Below, piece after piece: positions 14,895 to 21,569 of a stretch of DNA of 26,050 bases (position 1 is its first letter; the number at the start of each line of letters is the position of its first letter). Source of the DNA: Promethearchaeota archaeon (GTDB lineage Archaea; Asgardarchaeota; Lokiarchaeia; Sigynarchaeales; SOKP01); assembly GCA_016839655.1 (NCBI GenBank), contig JAEOTW010000327.1, positions 1 through 26,050 of the forward strand. Reading direction: 5' to 3'. The translations under genes and the position numbers were made by a program. Below the pieces are notes generated by a model, which was given only the letters and a program-made list of their open reading frames with translations, was not told the origin of the DNA and did no database searches.

Positions 14895-16027
14895 TATAAA
14901 TTACCTGTTTTCTTATATAGGGACTGAATTCTGTTAATTCCATTAAATTTTTCAATAAGTTCAGCTACTTCTTTTGGTACTAGAGTTTTCCACTTTTTAT
15001 CATTCTTAGAAATTAATCTCCGAATATTATTCGCACTGAATTTTCTCTTAAATATTGCTATTTTCTTCTCTACTTTAATTCCTTTATTAAAAAATAATTC
15101 CCTTACCCAGTCACTATTGGAATAAATTGAATTAAATTCCCCGACTATTGAAATTACATGATCTACCCATTTTTTTGCATCAAAAATATCAGGTATGGTA
15201 TATATTTCATAGGAATTTGAGGGGATACCTCTTTTTTCTAAAGCTGAATTAATAAATCTTTTTCTTTCTTCTGATGTAAATGGATCATTTATAGTATGAG
15301 ATAATTGAGAACTACCAATTCCAATTTTAACTAAATCCTTAGATTTTAAAATTTGTTTAATAACATAAATATGTCCATGATGTAAAGGTTGAAATCTTCC
15401 TATAAATAGGCTGATTCCATTTTTGCTTCTAACGGAGTAGTCAGCTTTAATCTCAAAAAGTGAAAGAATGTTTAAATTTAAGAGTTTTACCCAAATTTTT
15501 TTTGAATAATCTATATATTTTTCATTTTCTAAAAGTTCTTTAAGTTCAGTTGTATCATAGAATCTACTAAAGCTGACATCTAATTCCTGCTCATCTGGAT
15601 TTAAAGGGATATTATAATCAACAATGCCTAGAAAAATGTATGCTATTTCATCGCCTTCTGTATTTAAATCATAAAATAATACTTTTTTAACTTGCTTTGG
15701 AGGAATTCCAAATTCTTCTTCAAGTTCTCTCAACGCATTTTTCTTAATTCTATTTAGATTTAAATTTTTTTCCCAGTTTACATGCCCTGAAGAAGAATCA
15801 GTAAAATACTCTGGATATTCTTTTTTATTTCTACTTCGTTTTTGTACTAAATAATATTGAGAACCATCTTGAGTTACCGATAGAATAAAAAATCTTGTTA
15901 TTAAATGGCTTATTTTTTTTTTATGGGCCTCTACTCTTTCCATTGGAAAAATATATTTAGATATCTGCCCAGATTGCAAAAATTTTTTATCCTTTTTATC
16001 AACACAAGCCAAAATTTCTCTTTCCAT
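14894..16027 (-). CDS. NUDIX hydrolase - NMN adenylyltransferase fusion
   Basis: 377 residues. Residues 40-160 form a NUDIX domain with the box G81-H-V ... ALRELEEEFG (residues 81-107), preceded by YLVQKRSRNKKEYPEYFTDSSSG. Residues 205-360 are an archaeal NadM-type nucleotidyltransferase: GISLFIGRFQPLHHGH (HxGH at 216-219) and the terminal SANNIRRLIS with W...LVPKEV. NadM makes NAD from NMN and ATP; the NUDIX part may clear ADP-ribose or a related nucleotide. Cyanobacterial NMNAT-NUDIX bifunctional enzymes carry the domains in the opposite order. Middle gene of the SAM hydrolase-this-rtcA operon (15 bases after the former, one-base overlap with the latter). Confidence 0.88.
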   Translation of the reverse strand: MEREILACVDKKDKKFLQSGQISKYIFPMERVEAHKKKISHLITRFFILSVTQDGSQYYLVQKRSRNKKEYPEYFTDSSSGHVNWEKNLNLNRIKKNALRELEEEFGIPPKQVKKVLFYDLNTEGDEIAYIFLGIVDYNIPLNPDEQELDVSFSRFYDTTELKELLENEKYIDYSKKIWVKLLNLNILSLFEIKADYSVRSKNGISLFIGRFQPLHHGHIYVIKQILKSKDLVKIGIGSSQLSHTINDPFTSEERKRFINSALEKRGIPSNSYEIYTIPDIFDAKKWVDHVISIVGEFNSIYSNSDWVRELFFNKGIKVEKKIAIFKRKFSANNIRRLISKNDKKWKTLVPKEVAELIEKFNGINRIQSLYKKTGNL

Positions 16028-16042
16028 ACCTAAATATATCCT

Positions 16043-16873
16043 CTATAGTCTAATTGTCATTATATCTCCTATTTTACAGCCCAATATCTTAGAAGCATTT
16101 CCTTGATTAGTTGAAATTTCAAGAAATCCAGTTGATCCGACAAGAAATAAGATAGTTCCGACTGGAACGTTTGAGAAATTATTGTTAAAAAAACCTTTAT
16201 GGATTTTTTTATTAATTTCTGCTCTAATTTCTGTACCTTCATTTATGGTGATTCCACTATTTTGAATTTTATTATTGTCAATTGATATATTAGTTATTAT
16301 ATTTCCAAAAGAATCTATATATTGAATTGAACATTGGATAGCTCTTTTCTCAAGATTAATGTTGTATGTAATTGGGATTTCTTTTAAATAACTCAGGTTA
16401 AAACTAGGCCCAAATTCATCTAGTGAAATGCCTGATATTAAATGCGCAGCTACTGGAGCCATAATATCTCTTCCATGAAAAGTATTCGAAATAGGTTTAT
16501 TAAAAAAAACGTCATTTTGTATTTCAATACACATTTCTATATTAACCGCGAAATTACCCCCAAAAATTCCATTATTCGGGCCAATAAAATAATGGTTTGA
16601 TTTTGTTTTAAGTATTAAAATTTCTCGAGAGCTTCCAACTCCAGGATCAACTACCATTATAAATATAGTCTCTTCAGGAAAGTGCATATAAGTAGTTTTT
16701 AAAATATACGATGCTTCAATTATTGAAAAAGGAGTAATTTCATGGGTGATATCCATTATTCTGATATCAGGATTAATTTTTAAGATAACACCTTTCATAC
16801 TGGCTACATAATGTTTACCTTTTAAGCCAAAATCAGTAAGCAAGCATATTATTTTTTGGTTAAAATCTGCCAT
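16043..16873 (-). CDS. SAM hydrolase (adenosine-forming), DUF62 family
   Basis: 276 residues from ATG 16873. The first half has ICLLTDFGLKGKHYVASMKG, then VVDPGVGSSRE and the GPNNGIFGG loop. HGRDIMAPVAAHL supplies the conserved His of the D-R-H set that activates water. The C-terminal beta-barrel domain includes YIDSFGNIITNI and GSTGFLEISTNQG. The family splits S-adenosylmethionine to adenosine and methionine and is related to fluorinases. A start five codons further upstream at TTG 16888 is open; a TATA-like TATAAATATTATCC near 16906-16918 would place the RNA start near 16885, favouring the ATG. First gene of the operon with NUDIX-NMNAT and rtcA. Confidence 0.88.
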   Translation of the reverse strand: MADFNQKIICLLTDFGLKGKHYVASMKGVILKINPDIRIMDITHEITPFSIIEASYILKTTYMHFPEETIFIMVVDPGVGSSREILILKTKSNHYFIGPNNGIFGGNFAVNIEMCIEIQNDVFFNKPISNTFHGRDIMAPVAAHLISGISLDEFGPSFNLSYLKEIPITYNINLEKRAIQCSIQYIDSFGNIITNISIDNNKIQNSGITINEGTEIRAEINKKIHKGFFNNNFSNVPVGTILFLVGSTGFLEISTNQGNASKILGCKIGDIMTIRL

Positions 16874-16932
16874 TTCAGAAAAAAACAAGCATTTTAATGG
16901 ATAATATTTATAAAAAATAAAGCAAGAGAAGT

Positions 16933-17838
16933 TTATTTATTTTTTCTATATTTTTCATCGATTTTATAAAAATCTTCTAAAGCTTTTGATTTTAATCGAT
17001 ATTCTTCTTCTTTATCGAATTGAACTAGTTTTTTAGAAATGTCACTCGCTCTTCTGTATGAGGTGTATGCTGCATGAAAATCCTCATTTCTAAGAGCATT
17101 TCTCGCTTCTTGTACGATTCTTTCTCGTTCTTTAGATAAATCCGGAATTTGTTGAGAAAAACTACCTTTTTCTTTAAGAGAAGCTGCAATATCCATTATA
17201 TAGAGGCCTTCAGCGATTTCTGCTGCTTTGGTATAAAATTTTGCTGCTTTTTCATATTCTAATGATTTCATTGCACTCTCTGCAGTATTATAATGCTCAG
17301 AAATTTTGTTATGTTCTTTATTTTCAACCATTTCTAAAAGATCTTGAGCAATTTTTCTTTCCTTTTTCCCACCACTAAGCATAAATTTGGTAATATTAAT
17401 AATGCTATTTTTCAATGCTTCAGGTTGAAGAATATCTGTTAATGGTTCTAAATGCTCCAAATATACATCTCTTAATATTGCTTCAAATTCTTCTTTTGAT
17501 TTCTTAAGTATATTTAGGCTTGGAATATCAAATGCTTCTGTTGCTTCTTTAAGAGATGAGCGAAACTTATCTGGTTTATCGTCTTCATTTAGTAATAACC
17601 CAACTATAAGTCCTGATGCGTTCCGGCTTAATTTTCCTATAAATTTATGAATATATGAAAATATTTGAATATCCTTTATTTTTAACAGATTATACTCGTT
17701 TTTTGAATGATCTAGGTTTAATCTTAGAAATAAATCATTTGTAATTTCAAAACCAGATATACCCTCCTTAAAATAATATCCCAAAATTTTATAGTCTGAA
17801 TCAGTGGGAAGTAAAATAACGAAACAGCCTGCTGGCAT
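16933..17838 (-). CDS. Longin-like + TPR-like protein, unknown (Asgard type)
   Basis: 301 residues. The N-terminal 100 or so alternate strands and helices (GCFVILLPTDSDYKILGYYFKE ... GLIVGLLLNEDDKPDKFRSSLKEATEAF), which resembles a longin or roadblock-like alpha/beta domain, a fold common in Asgard genomes. From residue 170 the protein is helical with repeats of the TPR or MIT kind: KISEHYNTAESAMKSLEYEKAAKFYTKAAEIAEG and again RNALRNEDFHAAYTSYRRASDISKKL, both with the A-x-x-x-[YF]-x-x-A spacing. No signal or membrane segment. Downstream of the two coiled-coil genes on the same strand with a 72-base gap, so perhaps part of the same operon. The fold labels are inferred from pattern only. Confidence 0.55.
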   Translation of the reverse strand: MPAGCFVILLPTDSDYKILGYYFKEGISGFEITNDLFLRLNLDHSKNEYNLLKIKDIQIFSYIHKFIGKLSRNASGLIVGLLLNEDDKPDKFRSSLKEATEAFDIPSLNILKKSKEEFEAILRDVYLEHLEPLTDILQPEALKNSIINITKFMLSGGKKERKIAQDLLEMVENKEHNKISEHYNTAESAMKSLEYEKAAKFYTKAAEIAEGLYIMDIAASLKEKGSFSQQIPDLSKERERIVQEARNALRNEDFHAAYTSYRRASDISKKLVQFDKEEEYRLKSKALEDFYKIDEKYRKNK

Positions 17839-17910
17839 TTAAACTTATACACCTTTTAAATTAAATTATTAAATTAAATTAAAACTAAGATTAAAAAAAT
17901 TAAAAATTTT

Positions 17911-18330
17911 TTATTGGCTCGCACTTATTATCCTATTGGTTTCTTCTCTGATACTTTGAATTATATTCAATAATTGAGCAAAATAAAGATTATCAGTTAC
18001 TGCTTTAGAAGCTTGTTTTATAATCTCGATTGCTTTCTTTTCCTCTTCTGTTATTGCTTCAATAGATTTTTTTTCCCAGAGTTCTTTTATTTTTTGATTA
18101 AAATCATCAGAAAGGTCAGCCAGACTTTTTGTGGATTGAACTCGGAATTGTTTTAAAACTTCTACTATTAATCTTATATTTTCTGTCATAGCTACTGTTT
18201 GTTCAGAAAAACCTTGACTCATTTGATTGATTGCACCTCTCATTTGGTTAATCTGAGCTATTGTTCCATCTAAGGAAGCCATAATTTGATTTATTTTTTG
18301 GATCATCTGATCAAGTAAAACTTCTGCCAT
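17911..18330 (-). CDS. Coiled-coil protein B, paralogous to its upstream neighbour
   Basis: 139 residues, all helical and without Cys, Pro or membrane segments. It begins MAEVLLDQMIQKINQIMASL with heptad-like hydrophobic spacing, then Gln-rich segments (NQMRGAINQMSQGFSEQ) and a second helical half (SLADLSDDFNQKIKELW). Its ATG abuts the stop of the upstream gene (18331), so the pair is surely co-transcribed. Length and the opening MAE-x-L-x-D motif match that neighbour, suggesting an old duplication and perhaps a heteromer. No known family recognised; SNARE-like length and helicity are noted but no SNARE zero-layer can be assigned. Confidence 0.6.
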   Translation of the reverse strand: MAEVLLDQMIQKINQIMASLDGTIAQINQMRGAINQMSQGFSEQTVAMTENIRLIVEVLKQFRVQSTKSLADLSDDFNQKIKELWEKKSIEAITEEEKKAIEIIKQASKAVTDNLYFAQLLNIIQSIREETNRIISASQ

Positions 18331-18744
18331 TTATTCTAATACCTCCTCTTCTTTTATGGATTCTTTAAGGCTTTTAACCGAATCAATCGCTTCTGATAAT
18401 AATAAATTTACAGTATCCTGATTGAGAATACCCTCAGAAAGCTTGGAAAAATCCTCTAATTTCTTGATTAAGTTTTTAAGGGCGTCTAAACCTAAGCCTT
18501 CTTGAATTACTTTCAATTCATCTGTTGTTCCTGCTCCAATTTCCTTTACAACATCAATATGCTTTGTTTGAGTAATGTTTATTTCACTAGAAAATTCCTC
18601 TAATTTCAAGGTTAATTTTGAAATTTTATCTTCTATGTTTTGGTTTAGTCCATCCAGCGATGTCTTCAACTCTTGTATAGCTTGACCTAATTGTGCAATC
18701 CGTTTATAGATATTTTGAAGGAGATCCGTTAACATTTCAGCCAT
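18331..18744 (-). CDS. Coiled-coil protein A, paralogous to its downstream neighbour
   Basis: 137 residues, helical, beginning MAEMLTDLLQNIYKRIAQLG with repeated i/i+3/i+4 leucines and isoleucines, then LDGLNQNIEDKISKLTLKLEEF. The second half is ALKNLIKKLEDFSKLSEGIL and it ends in an acidic tail KEEEVLE. It has no visible catalytic motif. It is the first gene of the run 18744-16933 (A, B, longin/TPR-like). The spacing (zero bases between A and B) points to equal expression and a shared complex. Function unknown. Confidence 0.6.
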   Translation of the reverse strand: MAEMLTDLLQNIYKRIAQLGQAIQELKTSLDGLNQNIEDKISKLTLKLEEFSSEINITQTKHIDVVKEIGAGTTDELKVIQEGLGLDALKNLIKKLEDFSKLSEGILNQDTVNLLLSEAIDSVKSLKESIKEEEVLE

Positions 18745-18918
18745 AGTAATTCAACTTCTTCTTTTTTTTTTTAATGGATAAAAATTTCTCTTTTTATCAC
18801 TTCAATTATAAATATAACAGAGTACTCGAATAAAAAAATTTTTATCTTTTTTCTGATTTAATTAGTTTATAATTATTTCACATTTCAATTTATTTGGGCC
18901 ATTTGCTTAGCTTGGTTA

Positions 18919-18942
18919 ACAAGGTTTACGTGCTTGGTCAAC
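18919..18942 (+). other. D-loop intron of tRNA-Ile (24 nt)
   Basis: Central helix TGGT/GTCA (two G-U pairs), bulges TAA and ACA, inner helix CAAG/CTTG. Cutting after the second base of each bulge leaves the canonical loop AGCTTGGTTA (G18 G19, A21) between GCTT and AAGC. The near repeats GGTTAACAAG and GGTCAACAAG flank it. Confidence 0.8.
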
Positions 18943-18958
18943 AAGCGCAGGTCTTATA

Positions 18959-19004
18959 AATGACCATCGGACATACATAAAACAAATTTGTCCGAGTAAG
19001 TAAA
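18959..19004 (+). other. Anticodon-loop intron of tRNA-Ile (46 nt, 37/38)
   Basis: Contains a strong 7-bp hairpin TCGGACA/TGTCCGA. Exon CTTA (32-35) can pair with intron TAAG (18997-19000) as central helix, with bulge TAA cut after its second base at the 5' side. The 3' bulge is in an A run (TAAAA), so the exact 3' boundary rests on the need for a 7-nt loop. Confidence 0.75.
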
Positions 19005-19012
19005 AACCTGAG

Positions 19013-19041
19013 ATGCGTTGTATTTATCAATGTACCAGGAA
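19013..19041 (+). other. Variable-loop intron of tRNA-Ile (29 nt, 45/46)
   Basis: Central helix CCTG/CAGG, bulges AGA and AAA, inner helix TGCGTTG/CAATGTA (two G-U) with loop TATTTAT and one bulged C. Cutting after the second base of each bulge leaves variable loop AGATC, the usual 5-nt form. Confidence 0.82.
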
Positions 19042-19071
19042 ATCCGGGGTTCAAATCCCCGATGGCCCATA

Positions 19072-19083
19072 TTTTATTTTTTT
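19072..19083 (+). terminator. Oligo-T terminator of tRNA-Ile
   Basis: TTTTATTTTTTT begins three bases behind the discriminator base of tRNA-Ile, a normal end signal for an archaeal tRNA transcript. Confidence 0.55.
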
Positions 19084-19195
19084 GATCGTGAAACATCTAT
19101 TTTACGATATTTCAGATATATTGTAAGAATACCTCTAGATATATTAGAATAATATCTTTGAAATAATGAAGAAATAAAATTAGTTAAAAAATATT

Positions 19196-19876
19196 CTATT
19201 TATCTAAATTCGAACTAATTAAATCAAGAAGCCATTTTTTTATTTGTGTTAGGTTTTTAAGAATTCCCGGAACAAGGTTTTCAGGAAATGTATTCTCTTG
19301 TTCTAACCTTTGAGCGGTTTCCATCCATTTATTTAAAGCCAATTGGACTAAGCTAGCACCTTCAGCTTCCATAAATATTGGAACAACTGCAGCTGATTCT
19401 CTAGCATCACCAATTGCAAAATAAATTTTTCGATTTATTCCTTTTAAGATAACTAAATTTGCACATTCATCAAGTTTTCTTTCAACTAAGATGCTTTTCA
19501 ATATTTGAGTTTTGAGTTGTGCATCTTTTTTGGCGAACAATTCCTTTCTCTTTTTTAGTAGAGGTTGTATTTCTGAGGTTACTTTATCACCAGTAGTTCC
19601 TTCACTAAAGTATTTAGTTATTTTTAATGATTTATCTAATCCTTCTATTGCAGTAAATTTTTTACTATTCGAATAAAGAACAGCTTTAGAACCCCCTTGA
19701 TCTTCGCTTGTGGATTGTTTAATATATATATTTCTCATAGTTACTGAATTACATGTATGGTAAGCTAATTCAAATAACTCTCGAGGGAGTAAAAAACCAT
19801 ATTCTTCTTCTATTTGTTTAGAAAGCCATTGAGAAGTAATTACATTATTAAACTGAGTTAAAAGTCGGTTTTCCAT
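19196..19876 (-). CDS. Protein of unknown function next to SepSecS
   Basis: 226 residues. Mixed alpha/beta start (MENRLLTQFNNVITSQWLSKQ, then FLLPRELFELAYHTC) followed by a central strand-rich part (NLVILKGINRKIYFAIGDARESAAVVP) and a helical end (WLLDLISSNLDK). No known motif, signal or membrane segment; two cysteines are far apart. It lies 120 bases downstream of SepSecS on the same strand and could be read from the same transcript, so a link to selenocysteine metabolism is possible but unsupported. I do not recognise the family. Confidence 0.6.
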   Translation of the reverse strand: MENRLLTQFNNVITSQWLSKQIEEEYGFLLPRELFELAYHTCNSVTMRNIYIKQSTSEDQGGSKAVLYSNSKKFTAIEGLDKSLKITKYFSEGTTGDKVTSEIQPLLKKRKELFAKKDAQLKTQILKSILVERKLDECANLVILKGINRKIYFAIGDARESAAVVPIFMEAEGASLVQLALNKWMETAQRLEQENTFPENLVPGILKNLTQIKKWLLDLISSNLDK

Positions 19877-19996
19877 TACGAACCCCTAACTAACGATTTT
19901 GAATTGTTCAAATAATTTTTATTAAAATATAGAACTTCTAGTTTTTATTTATTTTTATTTCTGTTTAAATAGAATATTCGAAAATTTGAAATATTT

Positions 19997-21364
19997 TTAT
20001 GATTGAACTACTTGATTATAAGCTTTTTCAAATCTCTCTACAGCAGAATTGATATCCTTTTCAGTTGCTCCAATTGCAGCATTCATTACGATATAAGGAG
20101 TTGGATAATTACTACAACATGTCCCAAATACTTTATCTTTTGGATTATATACTCTTGGTCCTGTTACTCTTAAATTATATAACGCTCCACCAAGAGCATA
20201 TAGATCTTCTTCTTTTATATTATCTAATGATAATGCCACTGCAACAGGATTATAAACATCAAGAATTCTTTCATTTATCATATCCGCAATTTCTCTGAGT
20301 TTCGTTTCAAGCATTATGCGGTTTTTCTGTTGCTCTTCAATTAGTTTTTGATAACCAGAAATACCCATTGATAGGATTGAAATTAAAAAATTCACGACTG
20401 GAGTAGCGGAGGCACGTCCAGCATATGCTTGGCTAATTTTTATTATATTTTCTTCTACGGGTGAGGCAATTACTGCTCCACCCACAGGGGTTAGGAAATT
20501 TTTATCTGTAGATTGAATAATAGCGTCTATCCTTCCTGCATCAATTGCAGATCTAATTATTTTCATCCATTCTGGACTTTGAACTCCATATGCGTTTATA
20601 ACAATATGTACAAGGTCATTTTCTTTTGCAAATTTACTTATTTCCTTAATATCATCATGTTCTCGAGGTGGAAAGAAGCTAGTAACTGAGATGATAGCAA
20701 AACAGTCATCTTCAAAACTCTCTTTAATATCTTCAATTGGGATCCTAACAGCATCCCCAAAAATTTTTCCTGGAACAATTTTTGCCTTAAAACCCATTAA
20801 TTCAATTGACTTTAAAAGAGATTTGTGATCTATTTGAGGAACTAAAACAGTTCGTTTATAATTCGAATTGGATCCACTCTGCCAAGTATTTAGAGCTCCT
20901 AAAGTTAGAGATAATGACATTCCTGTACATATAGGTACTACTATCGCATCTTTTATGTTTGGTAAACCATTTTGTCTCAATATATTTCGAGCCAAATAAT
21001 TTGATAATTCGTACATTATTGAACCTCCTGGTGCTTTTGGTTGAGCAGCTGTTAAAAAACCACTTCTTCCAACACCATGACAAAATCCAGCTGATGTCTT
21101 TAAGTGTAGTTTTGATGCTATTCTTGCTTCTCTTTCACCTACTCTAGCAGCATTATCATCTTTATCTGTATCCATATTTGATAGAGCTAGGAGTAGGAAC
21201 TCAATTTGCTCATCAGTCCAAGGTTCCTTAGGGACAGATTTTTGTTCAAAAAGTATTTTAATTGGTTTTAAAAACTCATTTAAAACAAGTTGACCTCTAT
21301 TTAACATATTTTCTGGTATATTCTTATTATCAAAAAAATCGATAATTTTGCTAAAATCAACCAT
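19997..21364 (-). CDS. spcS: O-phosphoseryl-tRNA(Sec):selenocysteinyl-tRNA synthase (SepSecS)
   Basis: 455 residues, PLP enzyme that converts O-phosphoseryl-tRNA(Sec) to selenocysteinyl-tRNA(Sec) with selenophosphate, as in archaea and eukaryotes. Landmarks are AARVGEREARIASKLH, then FCHGVGRSGFLTAAQPKAPGG, which recognises phosphoserine and PLP phosphate. The PLP lysine is in IIQSTDKNFLTPVGGAV (K288). The C-terminal tail includes GTCCSNYPTPY. I use ATG 21364 rather than the GTG three codons upstream. The 3' end of tRNA-Sec lies 21 bases upstream on the same strand with no terminator between, so tRNA and enzyme are likely one transcript. Confidence 0.96.
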   Translation of the reverse strand: MVDFSKIIDFFDNKNIPENMLNRGQLVLNEFLKPIKILFEQKSVPKEPWTDEQIEFLLLALSNMDTDKDDNAARVGEREARIASKLHLKTSAGFCHGVGRSGFLTAAQPKAPGGSIMYELSNYLARNILRQNGLPNIKDAIVVPICTGMSLSLTLGALNTWQSGSNSNYKRTVLVPQIDHKSLLKSIELMGFKAKIVPGKIFGDAVRIPIEDIKESFEDDCFAIISVTSFFPPREHDDIKEISKFAKENDLVHIVINAYGVQSPEWMKIIRSAIDAGRIDAIIQSTDKNFLTPVGGAVIASPVEENIIKISQAYAGRASATPVVNFLISILSMGISGYQKLIEEQQKNRIMLETKLREIADMINERILDVYNPVAVALSLDNIKEEDLYALGGALYNLRVTGPRVYNPKDKVFGTCCSNYPTPYIVMNAAIGATEKDINSAVERFEKAYNQVVQS

Positions 21365-21385
21365 AAAAAACACTATAATTATTTT

Positions 21386-21478
21386 TGGCGGCCCTCGAGG
21401 GGAATCGAACCCCTATCCCTCCGCAGGATAACTGGGTTTGAAGCCCAGCGTCAGAGACCACTCCAACCGCCAAGGGCC
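21386..21478 (-). tRNA. tRNA-Sec (anticodon UCA), CCA encoded
   Basis: 93 nt including CCA. Acceptor stem of 9 bp (GGCCCTTGG/TCGAGGGCC, two G-U) and T stem of 4 bp (GGGG/CCCC) around TTCGATT, the 9/4 fold of archaeal and eukaryal tRNA-Sec. D stem of 7 bp GTTGGAG/CTCTGAC (two G-U) with a 4-nt loop TGGT, the archaeal form. Anticodon stem CTGGG/CCCAG with loop CTTCAAA (TCA). Long variable arm TATCC/GGATA. Discriminator G73, followed by CCA. It carries no intron, unlike the other two tRNAs here. A TATA-like stretch lies near 21507-21520. Confidence 0.97.
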
Positions 21479-21569
21479 ATAAAAATTGATTGCTTTTAAT
21501 TCAAAGTATTTATCTTTTTAAAATAAGTTTTTGGTTATAAATAATGGTACATTAAATATTTTAAGAAAA

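Larger units (their letters stand above)
18896..19069 (+). tRNA. tRNA-Ile(UAU) with three introns
   Basis: A 174-base gene that folds to a 75-nt class I tRNA once three introns are removed. Acceptor GGGCCAT/ATGGCCC with discriminator A, as in archaeal tRNA-Ile. D stem GCTT/AAGC with loop AGCTTGGTTA. Anticodon stem CAGGT/ACCTG with loop CTTATAA, anticodon TAT at 18955-18957. Variable loop AGATC. T arm CGGGG-TTCAAAT-CCCCG. No CCA encoded. The anticodon would read AUA directly; most archaea instead use a CAU tRNA modified by TiaS. The anticodon call relies on the intron sitting at 37/38. Confidence 0.87.

Noticed and set aside
18896..19069. Reading the long variable region of this tRNA as a class II arm (Leu or Ser).
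   Set aside because: The hairpin sits on a 4-bp CCTG/CAGG helix with 3-nt bulges and its removal leaves a normal 5-nt loop AGATC; discriminator A and anticodon do not fit Ser, and the anticodon does not fit Leu.
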